A DNA stretch of 64,000 bases from Rhizobacter sp. (GCA_025350965.1 JANXWV010000015.1:1-64000); one strand, 5' to 3'; shown: positions 17,267-26,182, numbered from the stretch's first letter. A program made the numbers and translations. The notes: generated by a model from the letters alone, not told the origin.

Positions 17267-18877
17267 TCAGCGCGTGAAACCACCCGGGCGCGCGCGTTGC
17301 GGCTTGAAGCCCCCTTTGCCGGCCGGTGCCGCGCCGGGTGCTCGCGGTGCGAACGTGCCAGGCGCCTTGTGGTCGACACGGCCAGCGCTGGCACTGCGGT
17401 CGAACGGGCTGCCACGGTGCGCATCGGCCACGTGGTGCGGCGCACGCGGCTCGAAGCGCGCGTCCTTGTCGAGGGGCTTGCGCTCGAACGTGGCACCGCC
17501 CCGCGGGGCAAAGCCTTCACCACCGCGCGGTGCGAAACCCTCACCGCCGCGCGGTGCAAAGCCCTCGTTGCGGGGTGTGAAGCCCTCGTTGTGGCGCGGC
17601 GCAAAGCCCGACCCGCCACGCGGTGCGAACGGCTTCTTGCCGAAGCTGGGCTTGCCACCGAAGCGGCTGCCGGCACCGCCGTCGGGGCGCTGCGCGAACA
17701 TCTTCGGCTCGGGCGTCTTCGGCTCCAGACCGGTGATCACGCCGACCGGGATGTTCTGCGTCGTGAATTGCTGGATGCGGCGGATCATGCCGGTGTCCAT
17801 GCGCTCGGCGAGCGTCACGGCAAGACCGTTGCGCCCGGCGCGGCCGGTGCGGCCGATGCGGTGCACGTAGTCTTCCGCCTTCATCGGCAGGCCGTAGTTG
17901 ATGACGTGGCTGATGGTCGGCACGTCGATGCCGCGTGCGGCCACGTCGGTCGCGACGAGGATCTTGAGCTGCTTGTTGCGCAAGCCTTGCAGCACGCGGT
18001 TGCGCCGACCCTGCGGGTGGCCACCGTGCAGCGATGCCACGTGGTGGCCCATGTCGGCCAGGCGGTCGGCGAGCCAGTCGGCATCGCGCTGCGTGCTCGT
18101 GAACACCACAGCTTGTTCCATGTCCTTTTGCGTGAGGATGTGGTCGAGGATGGCGTTCTTGTGGTTGACGTTGTCAGCCCAGTGCAGGCGTTGCTCGATG
18201 TTCGCGTGGGTGTCGGTGTGCGACGCCACGTCGATGCGCTTCGGGTCGCGCAGCAGGTTCTGCGCGAGGCGGCCCACGTGGCCGAGGAAGGTGGCGCTGA
18301 ACATCACCGTCTGGCGCGAAGCCGGGATCTGCTCGCTGATGGTGTTGATGTCGTCGATGAAGCCCATGTCCAGCATGCGGTCGGCCTCGTCGAGCACCAG
18401 CATCTCGACGTTCTCGAGAATGCACTTGCCGGTCTGGATGTGGTCGAGCAGGCGGCCCGGGGTCGAGATCAGGATGTCGAGCGGGCCGCGCAGCGCAGCG
18501 ATCTGCGCCGGGTAGGGCACGCCGCCCACGACGGTGGCCACGCGCAGGCCCGGCACGAAGCGGCCGTAGGTGGCTGCCGCCTTGGCGACCTGCATCGCGA
18601 GTTCGCGGGTCGGGGCCAGCACGAGAACGCGCGGGCCGTAGATCACGCCGCGCTCGCGCTTGGTGGTGGTGTCGGCACGCGACGCGAGCACGCGTTGCAG
18701 CGCGGGCAGGATGAACGCTGCGGTCTTGCCACTGCCGGTGCTGGCAGAGACCATCAGGTCGGCGCCTGCCAGTGCGGGCGGAATCGCCTGCAGCTGGACT
18801 TCGGTGGCGGTGTCGTAGCCGGAACCGGCAACGGCTTTGGTCAGGGCTTCGTGCAGGCCCAGGGAATCGAAACTCAT
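17267..18877 (-). CDS. DEAD-box ATP-dependent RNA helicase (RhlE-like)
   Basis: The 536-residue protein has a full helicase core: Q motif (FDSLGLHEALTKAVAGSGY), Walker A ASTGSGKT, DEAD box VLDEADRMLDMGF, SAT, and HRIGRTGRAG. The C-terminal about 150 residues are a disordered, basic tail with tandem copies of an octapeptide EGFAPRGG, like the RG-rich tails that bind RNA and promote condensates. It likely remodels structured RNA in ribosome assembly or RNA decay. A 430-base gene-free stretch precedes it, so a long regulated leader is possible. RhlE is the closest group, but the paralog cannot be fixed by eye. Confidence 0.93.
   Translation of the reverse strand: MSFDSLGLHEALTKAVAGSGYDTATEVQLQAIPPALAGADLMVSASTGSGKTAAFILPALQRVLASRADTTTKRERGVIYGPRVLVLAPTRELAMQVAKAAATYGRFVPGLRVATVVGGVPYPAQIAALRGPLDILISTPGRLLDHIQTGKCILENVEMLVLDEADRMLDMGFIDDINTISEQIPASRQTVMFSATFLGHVGRLAQNLLRDPKRIDVASHTDTHANIEQRLHWADNVNHKNAILDHILTQKDMEQAVVFTSTQRDADWLADRLADMGHHVASLHGGHPQGRRNRVLQGLRNKQLKILVATDVAARGIDVPTISHVINYGLPMKAEDYVHRIGRTGRAGRNGLAVTLAERMDTGMIRRIQQFTTQNIPVGVITGLEPKTPEPKMFAQRPDGGAGSRFGGKPSFGKKPFAPRGGSGFAPRHNEGFTPRNEGFAPRGGEGFAPRGGEGFAPRGGATFERKPLDKDARFEPRAPHHVADAHRGSPFDRSASAGRVDHKAPGTFAPRAPGAAPAGKGGFKPQRARPGGFTR
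17490..17650 (-). repeat. Degenerate 24-bp repeats encoding EGFAPRGG units
   Basis: Within the helicase tail, a 24-base unit is repeated in tandem and encodes variants of EGFAPRGG, for example EGFTPRN and EGFAPRGG. The best copies are nearly identical at the DNA level, which suggests recent expansion by slippage. Boundaries are approximate. Confidence 0.7.
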
Positions 18878-19307
18878 GGTCGTCTTCTTTCATCTTCAAA
18901 CACGGCACGGCTGCACGCCGCCTTGTGAAAGGCGTGCATCAACGCACCAGCCACTCCGGTGAGGGAGCCAGCCAATCAGTCGCTGGGGAGAAGGTCCGAA
19001 CCAGCCCTGGCCAGAACGGCATGGGGCTGAACCTCAGGAACAGTCAAAGCGACGGCATCGCCGCCAACCATTCCTTGCAGGGCTCGTGCACGTTGCACAT
19101 GAAGCCACTGGGGTTCGAACGTGCCGGTTGCATGCTGCTATTGCAAGTGCCGCCGGAAGACTCGATGAGGTCAGAGGGGATGAACGAAATGCAGCAAACA
19201 GATTCGCTGCAAGCCTGCGATTCTATGTCGGCTGGGGTTTTCCCGCAAGTTCACCGGCGCATTGCGGGGTCAAAGCCTCGCTTGGCCAGGGATGACTTCA
19301 CCCGCCA
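18878..19307 (-). other. 430-bp gene-free region, probable helicase leader
   Basis: No convincing gene is seen between orn and the helicase, both on the minus strand. The one long ORF (18772-19335, plus) overlaps both neighbours and has no family features. Base composition is less GC-rich than the neighbours. An 8-bp inverted repeat, TGCACGCC / GGCGTGCA with an 11-base loop, lies at 18912-18938, about 35 bases before the helicase start. Long structured leaders are known for cold-inducible DEAD-box genes, so a regulatory 5' UTR is inferred. No tRNA or known small RNA was recognised. Confidence 0.5.
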
Positions 19308-19877
19308 TCACTTCACCAGGAAGTGCTCGCGGTAGTGCGCGAGTTCGTCGATCGACTCCTGGATGTCGGCCAGCGCCGTGTGCGCCTGCGCCTTCTTGAA
19401 ACTCGCAGCCACCTCGGGCTTCCAGCGCTTGGCCAGTTCCTTCAGCGTGCTGACGTCGAGGTTGCGGTAGTGAAAGAAGGCTTCCAGCTTGGGCATGTAG
19501 TTGGCGAGGAAGCGCCGGTCCTGGCAGATGCTGTTGCCGCACATCGGCGACTTGTTGTTGCCCACGTACTGCTTCAGGAACTCGATGACCTGCGACTCGG
19601 CCTGCGCGTCGTCGACACTCGACGCCTTCACCCGGTCGATCAGGCCGCTGCGGCCGTGCGTTCCCTTGTTCCAGGCGTCCATCGCGTCGAGTGCCGCGTC
19701 GCTCTGGTGCACGGCGAAGACCGGCCCGGCAGTTCGGTTGCCCAGGTTCGCGTCGGTCACCACGACGGCGATCTCGATGATGCGGTCCGTGTCGGGGTAC
19801 AGGCCGGTCATTTCCAGGTCGATCCAGACCAGGTTGTCGTCGCTGCGCGTCAATGGGGTGGGGGTGGTTTGATTCAT
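19308..19877 (-). CDS. orn: Oligoribonuclease
   Basis: The 189-residue protein is a DEDDh 3'-5' exoribonuclease. The first motif is [20 protein letters not shown]; further acidic residues lie in [20 protein letters not shown], and the final His-Asp motif is [15 protein letters not shown]. Orn degrades 2-5 nucleotide RNAs, including pGpG from cyclic-di-GMP breakdown. The ATG at 19877 begins [15 protein letters not shown]. It is divergent from the M48 protease gene. Confidence 0.97.
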   Translation of the reverse strand: MNQTTPTPLTRSDDNLVWIDLEMTGLYPDTDRIIEIAVVVTDANLGNRTAGPVFAVHQSDAALDAMDAWNKGTHGRSGLIDRVKASSVDDAQAESQVIEFLKQYVGNNKSPMCGNSICQDRRFLANYMPKLEAFFHYRNLDVSTLKELAKRWKPEVAASFKKAQAHTALADIQESIDELAHYREHFLVK

Positions 19878-19924
19878 GCAAGGTGCTCCATCCGGTCATT
19901 TTCGCAGGTCTACACTGCGCCCCC

Positions 19925-21208
19925 ATGCAAGCATTCGTCCTGACCCTGCTGTTCGCGGCTGCGCTGCTGGCTTCACTGTCGGTGAAGTTCTGGCTCGCGA
20001 CCCGGCAGATGCGCCATGTCGTCACCCACCGGGGCGCCGTGCCTTCGGCGTTCACGTCCACCATCACCTTGGCCGCCCACCAGCGGGCGGCCGACTACAC
20101 GCTCGCGAAGGGCCGATTCGGCTTGTTGAGCATGGCCGTCAGTGCGGCAGTGCTGCTCGGCTGGACGCTGCTCGGCGGCATCGAGCAGCTCAACCAATGG
20201 TTGCTTGCCGGCGTGCAGCCGCGCTTCGGCAACATGGCCTACCAGCTCGCGTTGCTGACCTGTTTTGCGATCATCAGCGCCGTGTTGGACCTGCCCTTCG
20301 AGCTGTACAGCACCTTTCGCATCGAGCAGCGCTTCGGCTTCAACCGGATGACCTGGAAGCTCTACCTCGCCGACGCAGCGAAGGGCGCGCTCGTCACGGT
20401 GCTGATCGGTTTGCCGGTGGCCGCACTGATGCTGTGGATCATGGGTGCCGCCGGCAGCCTGTGGTGGTTGTGGGCGTGGGGCGCGTGGATGGCATTCAAC
20501 CTGCTGATCCTCGTGCTGTACCCGACCGTGATCGCGCCGCTGTTCAACACCTTCGAGCCGCTGGCCGATGAATCGCTGAAGGTTCGCGTGCAGGCGCTGA
20601 TGCAGCGCTGCGGCTTCGCGGCGAAAGGCCTGTTCGTGATGGACGGCAGCAAGCGCTCTGCCCATGCCAACGCCTACTTCACCGGCTTCGGCGCGGCCAA
20701 GCGGGTCGTGTTCTTCGACACGCTCCTGAACAAGCTGACGCCGGGCGAAGTCGAGGCGGTGCTGGCGCATGAGCTCGGCCACTTCAAGCACAAGCACGTC
20801 TTGAAGCGCATGGGATCGATGTTCGCGCTCAGCCTGGCTGGCTTCGCGCTGCTGGGCTGGCTCTCGGCGCAGCCGTGGTTCTTTGCCGGCCTGGGCGTCC
20901 GGCCTTCGATTGCGGCACCCGACGATGCGCTGGCGCTGCTGCTGTTCCTGCTGGCGATACCGGTCTTCGCGTTCTTTGTGTCGCCGCTGTTCGCGCAACT
21001 GTCGCGCAAGCATGAATTCCAGGCCGACGCGTATGCCTGCCAGCAATCCAGCGGCAATGACCTCGCTGCTGCGCTGCTCAAGCTGCACGAAGACAATGCG
21101 TCGACGTTGACTCCGGACCCGCTCTACGTGCGCTTCTACTACTCGCACCCACCGGCGTCGGAGCGCCTGGCAGCGCTCGCCCGATCACCCAGCACCCAAC
21201 CTGCCTGA
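19925..21208 (+). CDS. M48 family membrane metalloprotease (Ste24/HtpX-like)
   Basis: The 427-residue protein has several transmembrane helices and the zinc motif HELGHFKHKH at about residue 282. A downstream EFQADAYA segment supplies the third zinc ligand. The layout matches Ste24-type endopeptidases of bacteria (CAAX prenyl protease N-terminal region plus peptidase M48). It probably degrades or processes membrane proteins. The start at 19925 begins the first hydrophobic helix; the box TACACT lies eight bases upstream with no ribosome site, so it may be leaderless. It runs toward a pterin dehydratase gene after only six bases. Confidence 0.92.
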   Translation: MQAFVLTLLFAAALLASLSVKFWLATRQMRHVVTHRGAVPSAFTSTITLAAHQRAADYTLAKGRFGLLSMAVSAAVLLGWTLLGGIEQLNQWLLAGVQPRFGNMAYQLALLTCFAIISAVLDLPFELYSTFRIEQRFGFNRMTWKLYLADAAKGALVTVLIGLPVAALMLWIMGAAGSLWWLWAWGAWMAFNLLILVLYPTVIAPLFNTFEPLADESLKVRVQALMQRCGFAAKGLFVMDGSKRSAHANAYFTGFGAAKRVVFFDTLLNKLTPGEVEAVLAHELGHFKHKHVLKRMGSMFALSLAGFALLGWLSAQPWFFAGLGVRPSIAAPDDALALLLFLLAIPVFAFFVSPLFAQLSRKHEFQADAYACQQSSGNDLAAALLKLHEDNASTLTPDPLYVRFYYSHPPASERLAALARSPSTQPA

Positions 21209-21214
21209 CCCACC

Positions 21215-21547
21215 ATGAGCAACCTGCTGAGCCAACACTGCATGGCCCTCGAAGGCGGCGCGCCGATGAGCGACGCGGCCATCCACGACCACCTCGCCCA
21301 GGTCAGTGGCTGGCACTTCACGAACGGCGCCATCGAGAAGACCTACCCGTTCAAGAACTACCACGAGACAGTGGCATTCGTGAACGCACTGGCCTGGATC
21401 GCCCACACCGAAGACCACCACCCCGAGCTGAGCGTCAGCTACAGCCACTGCGTGGTGCGCTGGAACACCCATTCGGTGGGTGGCATCTCGATCAACGACT
21501 TCATCTGCGCCGCGAAAGTCGATGCACTCATTGCGTTCACCGCCTGA
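21215..21547 (+). CDS. 4a-hydroxytetrahydrobiopterin dehydratase (PCD/DCoH family)
   Basis: This 110-residue protein has the family's dehydratase signature: HHPELSVSYSHCVVRWNTHS, including the His-His pair, and GGISINDF. It dehydrates 4a-hydroxytetrahydropterin so the cofactor of phenylalanine hydroxylase can be recycled. No phhA is visible in the window, so it may serve another pterin or have the scaffold role known for DCoH proteins. It lies between the M48 protease and rsgA with gaps of 6 and 12 bases. Confidence 0.92.
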   Translation: MSNLLSQHCMALEGGAPMSDAAIHDHLAQVSGWHFTNGAIEKTYPFKNYHETVAFVNALAWIAHTEDHHPELSVSYSHCVVRWNTHSVGGISINDFICAAKVDALIAFTA

Positions 21548-21559
21548 CTTGGCGGCTCG

Positions 21560-22462
21560 TTGAGCAAGCACGCAGAGCTGGACACCGGCCTGGTGGTGGC
21601 CGGGCACGGCCGGCACTACATCGTCGAGTCACCCGAAGGCGTGCGCACCACCTGCCACCCGCGTGGCAAGAAGAGTGACTGCGTCGTCGGCGACCAGGTG
21701 CGCTGGCAGGTGACCGGCGACGAAGGCGTGATCGAACACGCCCTGCCGCGCCGCAACCTGCTGTTCCGGCAGGACGAGTGGAAGACCAAATCGTTCGCTG
21801 CGAACCTTGACCAACTGCTGGTGCTGGTGGCTGCGCAGCCGGTGTTCAGCGAATCGCAGCTGGCGCGGGCGCTGGTAGCCGCTGAAAGCGCCGGCATCCC
21901 CGCGCGCATCGTACTCAACAAGGCCGACCTGCCCTCCATCGACGCGGCGCGCGCGCGGTTGCTGCCCTACGCGGCGATGGGCGTCGACGTGATCGATGTC
22001 GCGATGAAGGCACGGCCCGATGAGGCGACGAACGCCATCCTGCCGCTGCTGCAAGACAAGGCCACGCTGGTGCTGGGCCCGAGCGGCACCGGCAAGAGCA
22101 CGCTGATCAACCTGCTCGCACCCGATGCGAAAGCGCAGATCGGCGACATCTCGATCGCGCTGAATTCCGGCCGCCACACGACCACATCGACCCAGTGGTA
22201 CTGGCTCGATGCGGAGCGCCGTTGCGGCCTGATCGACTCACCGGGCTTCCAGGAATTCGGTCTGCGGCAGATCGACGCGCAGCAACTCGCGATGCTGATG
22301 CCCGACCTGCGCAAGCATGCCGGCAACTGCAAGTTCTACAACTGTGCCCACCAGCACGAACCGGGCTGCGGGGTGCGGGATGCGCTGGCGCGGGGCGAAA
22401 TCAGCGAGTCGCGTTACCGCATCTACGGCGAGATCCTGGGCGAGCTGAGCCAGCGCCGCTGA
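21560..22462 (+). CDS. rsgA: Ribosome small subunit-dependent GTPase A
   Basis: The 300-residue protein is a circularly permuted GTPase: an OB-fold (VVAGHGRHYIVESPEG) then motifs NKADLP (G4) and GPSGTGKST (G1) and DSPGFQEFG (G3), followed by a zinc ribbon NCKFYNCAHQHEPGCGVRDAL. RsgA checks and releases assembly factors during 30S maturation. The start is a TTG, chosen from the ORF track because it gives the usual N-terminus; no stronger start was found nearby. Confidence 0.95.
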   Translation: MSKHAELDTGLVVAGHGRHYIVESPEGVRTTCHPRGKKSDCVVGDQVRWQVTGDEGVIEHALPRRNLLFRQDEWKTKSFAANLDQLLVLVAAQPVFSESQLARALVAAESAGIPARIVLNKADLPSIDAARARLLPYAAMGVDVIDVAMKARPDEATNAILPLLQDKATLVLGPSGTGKSTLINLLAPDAKAQIGDISIALNSGRHTTTSTQWYWLDAERRCGLIDSPGFQEFGLRQIDAQQLAMLMPDLRKHAGNCKFYNCAHQHEPGCGVRDALARGEISESRYRIYGEILGELSQRR

Positions 22463-22480
22463 GCCGGCGCACCTTCACCG

Positions 22481-23470
22481 CTACCCGACGAGGTTTGCCA
22501 GCGACAGCAGCGCCAGCAGCAGCATCCACAGCACCACCGAGCGCCAGACCAGCCCGACGATGCTGCTCAGGTGGCCCAGTTCCGGCGGCATGCCGGTGGT
22601 GGAGCCTTCAGCGACCACGGCGTCGGGCTCAGCGCCGGCCTCGAAGGTCTTGGAGCGGTCGGGTGTGACGCCGGGCGCGGCGTTGCCACCCAGTTGAACA
22701 CCCACCGCACCCGCTGCAGCAGCCAGGATGATGCCTTCGTTCGGGTGCTTCCACAGGCCCGCGTCGCGGCGCCAGCACGTCACGGCTTCTTCGAAGTTGC
22801 CGACCACCGCGAAGCCGAACGCGGTCAGCCGTGCGGGCACGAAGTCGAGCAGGTTGAACATGCGCTGCGACAGAGCCATGAGCTTGGCGTTCACTGGCGC
22901 ATCGATGGTGCGGCTCTTGAAGGCCCAGTAGCGGCTCGCGTACTCGGCCATGCGGTACAGGATGGCGCCGGCCGGGCCGAAGCCGAACGACGACAACAGC
23001 ACGAACCAGAAAAACACCCCGAACACGTGGCGGTGTGCGGCCAGCAGCGAGTGCTCGATCACGTGGCGCAGCAATTCGGTGCGCGGCAACTCGCTCGCAT
23101 CGAGGTGGCGCCACTCCGACAGCAGCTGCCGCGCGCGCGCCTCGTCGCCCCGGTCGAGCGCCTCGCGAATGTCGGTGAAGTAGTGGCTGAACTGCCGAAA
23201 GCCGAGAGTCAGGTACAGCGCGACCACGTCCCACACCAGCGCCAGCAGCAAGCTGAAATGGCTGATGGCAGCATGCAGACCCCATGCCGCCAGCGCCGGC
23301 AGCACCGCCGTGATCGACCAGACGATCCACGCATGCCGGTCACGCCCGGCGTCGAAATTGCGGCCGGTCCAGCGCATCCAGGCAGTCAACGCATCGTGCA
23401 CGACATTGCCCTGCGGCAACGGCTTCAATTGTTCGATGAGCAGTGCGAACAGGACGGCGAAGAAACTCAT
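22481..23470 (-). CDS. CobD/CbiB family membrane protein
   Basis: The 329-residue integral membrane protein begins MSFFAVLFALLIEQLKPLPQ and has several hydrophobic helices. It resembles the CobD/CbiB and AmpE group. No cobalamin genes are near, and Burkholderiales carry this gene next to a CoA-type Nudix hydrolase, so a role in B12 synthesis should not be assumed. The ORF-track start at 23551 overlaps the Nudix gene; the ATG at 23470 gives a proper first helix. It is convergent with rsgA. Confidence 0.8.
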   Translation of the reverse strand: MSFFAVLFALLIEQLKPLPQGNVVHDALTAWMRWTGRNFDAGRDRHAWIVWSITAVLPALAAWGLHAAISHFSLLLALVWDVVALYLTLGFRQFSHYFTDIREALDRGDEARARQLLSEWRHLDASELPRTELLRHVIEHSLLAAHRHVFGVFFWFVLLSSFGFGPAGAILYRMAEYASRYWAFKSRTIDAPVNAKLMALSQRMFNLLDFVPARLTAFGFAVVGNFEEAVTCWRRDAGLWKHPNEGIILAAAAGAVGVQLGGNAAPGVTPDRSKTFEAGAEPDAVVAEGSTTGMPPELGHLSSIVGLVWRSVVLWMLLLALLSLANLVG

Positions 23471-23501
23471 GCGGGCGGATGATACCGACGCCGGTTGCAG
23501 G

Positions 23502-24200
23502 CTAAGCCGAGAGGAAACGGTACAAGTTGCGCAGCATCGCCGCAGTCGCACCCCAGATGAAGTAGCGGCGCGGCGCGCCGGCCTCGTCGATGCAGTCGAA
23601 GGGCATCGACAGGAAGCGCCGCTGCACGCCGGCCACGTCGACCGCGTGCCAGCGGTGATGCCGCGGGTTCATCAGGAACGCAAGCGGCACCTCGAACACC
23701 TCGGCCACCTCGAACGGGTCGGCCTTCAGCGCGAAACCCGGCTGCACCAGCGCGACCACCGGTGTGACGATGAAGCCGGTGCCTGTTGTGTAGGTGGGCA
23801 TGGCGCCGATCACATCGACGAATGCGGGCGCAAGACCGATCTCCTCGTGCGCTTCACGCAGCGCTGTGGCGGCTGCATCGGCATCGGTGGGCTCACTGCG
23901 ACCGCCGGGGAAGCTGACTTGGCCGGGGTGGTCGGTCAGGTGGTCGGTGCGCTGGGTCAGCAGCACGGTCAGCGCCCCACCCGCCGCTGCAGGTACGAGC
24001 GCCACCAGCACTGATGCATGGGCTGCGGCGCGCTCGGTGAAGCGCGGCTCGGCAGTGATTTCGGGCACCCAGAGGGGCGGCGCAGTGAAGCGCTGGCGCA
24101 GCGCGGACGCCGACAGATCGTCGGGCGTGATCGCAGGCAGATGGTGATCCACCCCGAGTACCGGGAGTTTCTGCGGGTCGAAGCTCAGCGCCATGCGCAT
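23502..24200 (-). CDS. CoA pyrophosphatase (Nudix hydrolase)
   Basis: The 232-residue protein has the UPF0035/CoA signature LTDHPGQVSFPGG and the Nudix box helix ALREAHEEIGL. The canonical first Glu of the box is replaced as in other NudL/PCD1 enzymes (GGRSEPTD), which is normal for this group. It hydrolyses CoA or its derivatives to 4'-phosphopantetheine and 3',5'-ADP. It follows the ribosomal operon's terminator, so it probably has its own promoter. It may start at the ATG six bases downstream. Confidence 0.9.
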   Translation of the reverse strand: MRMALSFDPQKLPVLGVDHHLPAITPDDLSASALRQRFTAPPLWVPEITAEPRFTERAAAHASVLVALVPAAAGGALTVLLTQRTDHLTDHPGQVSFPGGRSEPTDADAAATALREAHEEIGLAPAFVDVIGAMPTYTTGTGFIVTPVVALVQPGFALKADPFEVAEVFEVPLAFLMNPRHHRWHAVDVAGVQRRFLSMPFDCIDEAGAPRRYFIWGATAAMLRNLYRFLSA

Positions 24201-24225
24201 GCCTTCCAGGTGGCCACGAAACGAA

Positions 24226-24250
24226 CAAGGCCGCCCGGTCGGGCGGCCTT
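24226..24250 (-). terminator. Terminator of the rpsP-rimM-trmD-rplS operon
   Basis: A 10-bp perfect stem AAGGCCGCCC / GGGCGGCCTT with a 4-base loop lies 37 bases after the rplS stop. On the minus strand it is followed by GTTCGTTT. It separates the ribosomal operon from the downstream Nudix gene. Confidence 0.85.
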
Positions 24251-24286
24251 GACTGGGAATCGCCTTGCGGCGATGCCGGCCTGGGG

Positions 24287-24640
24287 TCAGGCCAACTTTT
24301 CCTTGATGCGTGCCGACTTGCCGGAGCGGTCGCGCAGGTAGTACAGCTTGGCGCGGCGCACGTCGCCGCGGCGCTTGACTTCGATCGACGCGATCAGCGG
24401 GCTGTACAGCTGGAACGTGCGTTCCACGCCCTCGCCGCTGGAGACCTTGCGCACAATGAAGCTGGAATTCAAGCTGCGGTTGCGCTTGGCAATCACCACG
24501 CCTTCGAAAGCCTGAACGCGCTTGCGCGTGCCTTCGACCACGTTGACGCTGACGATCACGGTGTCACCCGGTGCGAACACCGGAATGGTCTTGTTGAGAC
24601 GGGTGATTTCTTCCCGCTCGAGGGTCTGGATCAAGTCCAT
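24287..24640 (-). CDS. rplS: 50S ribosomal protein L19
   Basis: The 117-residue protein is a clear L19: [14 protein letters not shown] at the start, [26 protein letters not shown], and the conserved [25 protein letters not shown]19 sits at the 30S-50S interface. A ribosome site GGAGAACCC precedes the ATG. It is the last gene of the rpsP-rimM-trmD-rplS operon but is separated from trmD by a 100-base gap, longer than the other gaps. Confidence 0.98.
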   Translation of the reverse strand: MDLIQTLEREEITRLNKTIPVFAPGDTVIVSVNVVEGTRKRVQAFEGVVIAKRNRSLNSSFIVRKVSSGEGVERTFQLYSPLIASIEVKRRGDVRRAKLYYLRDRSGKSARIKEKLA

Positions 24641-24739
24641 GGGTTCTCCAAATGATCGTGCCAGCGCGCTGGTTGTAGTGTGTTGAGCAGTGTGGTGAGC
24701 ACCGATGCTCTCGCGCAGCAGAGGATCGAACAGCCTTCG

Positions 24740-24745
24740 ATTATA
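24740..24745 (-). promoter_or_regulatory. Candidate internal promoter -10 (TATAAT) for rplS
   Basis: On the minus strand a perfect TATAAT overlaps the... trmD stop region; it reads toward neither trmD coding sequence nor rimM and lies downstream of the last trmD codon. Reading away from it on the minus strand leads away from rplS only if the order is trmD then Nudix; because rplS lies at lower coordinates than trmD, the box at 24745-24740 precedes rplS by about 100 bases and could drive it. No good -35 was found. Confidence 0.3.
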
Positions 24746-25538
24746 ACCCGATGCTTGCCAGGTATTTCTCGTCGAGCCTGCTCAGGCGGCCTGCAGCGCG
24801 CGCCGATGCCAGCAAGTCGGGGCGCCTGCGAGCCGTCAGCTCCAGCGAGCGCTCGCGGCGCCAGCGGGCAATCTGCGCGTGGTGGCCCGACATCAGCTCG
24901 GCGGGCACCGCGAGGCCGTCTGCCGCCTCCGCATCCCCTGCACCGACCGCGCTGCTCGCGAGCACCTCGGGGCGGCTGTAGTGCGGGCAGTCGAGCAGGC
25001 CGTCCAGAGCCCCGTCGGAGAAGCTGTCTTGCTGGTGCGACTGCGCATCTCCCAGCACGCCGTCCTGCAGCCGGGCGACGCCGTCGAGCAAGGCCAGCGC
25101 GGGCAGTTCACCGCCCGAGAGCACGAAGTCGCCCAGGCTGAGTTCGAGATCGACATGGGCGTCGATGAAACGCTGGTCGATGCCTTCATAGCGGCCGCAC
25201 AGCAGCACCGCCCCGGCGCCCGCCGCGAACTCGCGCAGCAGCGCCTGGTCGATGCGGCGACCGGTCGGTGTGAAGTGAACCAGCGGCGCCGGCCCGGCCT
25301 CGGCCCGCGCGGTGCGGACCGCCTGCAGCGCGCGCGCCAGTGGCTCGAACAGCATCACCATGCCGGGCCCGCCGCCGAACGGCCGGTCGTCGACGCGGCG
25401 GTAGGTGTTGTCAGCGAAGTCGCGCAACTGCCAGAGCTTCACGTCGACTTGCCCCGACTCGAATGCGCGACGCGTGATGCCCTGCGTCAGGTGCGGCGCA
25501 AAGAGGTCGGGGAACAGCGTGATGACATCGAAGCGCAT
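24741..25538 (-). CDS. trmD: tRNA (guanine(37)-N1)-methyltransferase
   Basis: The 265-residue SPOUT enzyme has the trefoil-knot SAM-binding segments [15 protein letters not shown] and [20 protein letters not shown]. It methylates G37 of tRNAs that read CNN and UGG codons, preventing frameshifts. The ATG at 25538 ([13 protein letters not shown]) is the family start; the ORF-track start adds ten unrelated residues and overlaps rimM. It lies 11 bases after rimM and precedes rplS in the standard operon order. Confidence 0.97.
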   Translation of the reverse strand: MRFDVITLFPDLFAPHLTQGITRRAFESGQVDVKLWQLRDFADNTYRRVDDRPFGGGPGMVMLFEPLARALQAVRTARAEAGPAPLVHFTPTGRRIDQALLREFAAGAGAVLLCGRYEGIDQRFIDAHVDLELSLGDFVLSGGELPALALLDGVARLQDGVLGDAQSHQQDSFSDGALDGLLDCPHYSRPEVLASSAVGAGDAEAADGLAVPAELMSGHHAQIARWRRERSLELTARRRPDLLASARAAGRLSRLDEKYLASIGL

Positions 25539-25549
25539 TGCTGCCGGGG

Positions 25550-26182
25550 TCAGTAGTCGAGACCCCAATCGACGGTGATGCGGCGCTGCGCCAGGCTCAC
25601 GTCATCCACGTAAGCGGCAACGAACGGGATCAGGCGTTCGGCTTCTTCCGGTGCGCCCGGCACGAGTGCCACGCGCAGCACGCTGTGCGGGCCGGTGTCG
25701 AGCAGGCCGACGACCGAACCCAGCGGTTCGCCTTCGCGGTTCACCACCGTCAGGCCGATCAGGTCGACCCAATAGAACTCGTCCGGCCCGGCGGTCGGGA
25801 AGCTTGAACGGCCCACGAAAACGCGCGCGCCGCGCAGCGCTTCGGCGGCCGTTCGGTCCGGAACTTCCTGGGCGAGAGCCACGACCACGTCGCCGTGCTC
25901 CTTCGCCTGCGTGATCTTCAGCAGCGCGGGGAAGTCGCGGGCCACCGTGGCGGGGCGCGCAACGCCGGCCCTCTCGGAGGGCTTGAGATACCAGCGGCGT
26001 GTTGCGAACAGCGCCTGCGGGTCAGCGGCGAAAGGCTTGACCTTGATCCAGCCCTTCAGGCCCCATGCATCGACGATGCACCCGACTTCAATGGCGTCGG
26101 GTGGCCAATCGGCCGGCAGATCGCTTTGCCCGCTGGCCGGCTCGTTCACCGACTCGCGTGCGGCTGCGCTCACCACGGGCAT
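25550..26182 (-). CDS. rimM: Ribosome maturation factor RimM
   Basis: The 210-residue protein has the RimM N-terminal barrel (IEVGCIVDAWGLKGWIKVKPFA) and a C-terminal PRC barrel (FYWVDLIGLTVVNREGEPLG; VDWGLDY end). RimM binds S19 and helps fold the 30S head. The start at 26182 lies 25 bases after rpsP; the ORF-track start inside rpsP is an out-of-frame extension. The N-terminus is about 25 residues longer than in many relatives, so a start slightly downstream is possible. Confidence 0.94.
   Translation of the reverse strand: MPVVSAAARESVNEPASGQSDLPADWPPDAIEVGCIVDAWGLKGWIKVKPFAADPQALFATRRWYLKPSERAGVARPATVARDFPALLKITQAKEHGDVVVALAQEVPDRTAAEALRGARVFVGRSSFPTAGPDEFYWVDLIGLTVVNREGEPLGSVVGLLDTGPHSVLRVALVPGAPEEAERLIPFVAAYVDDVSLAQRRITVDWGLDY

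Noticed and set aside
19085-19150. tRNA-like GGTTCGAAC motif
   Set aside because: No acceptor, D or anticodon stems could be built around it on either strand.
18772-19335. 187-codon plus-strand ORF in the helicase-orn gap
   Set aside because: It overlaps both neighbours, shows no domain or clear start, and its composition is not protein-like.
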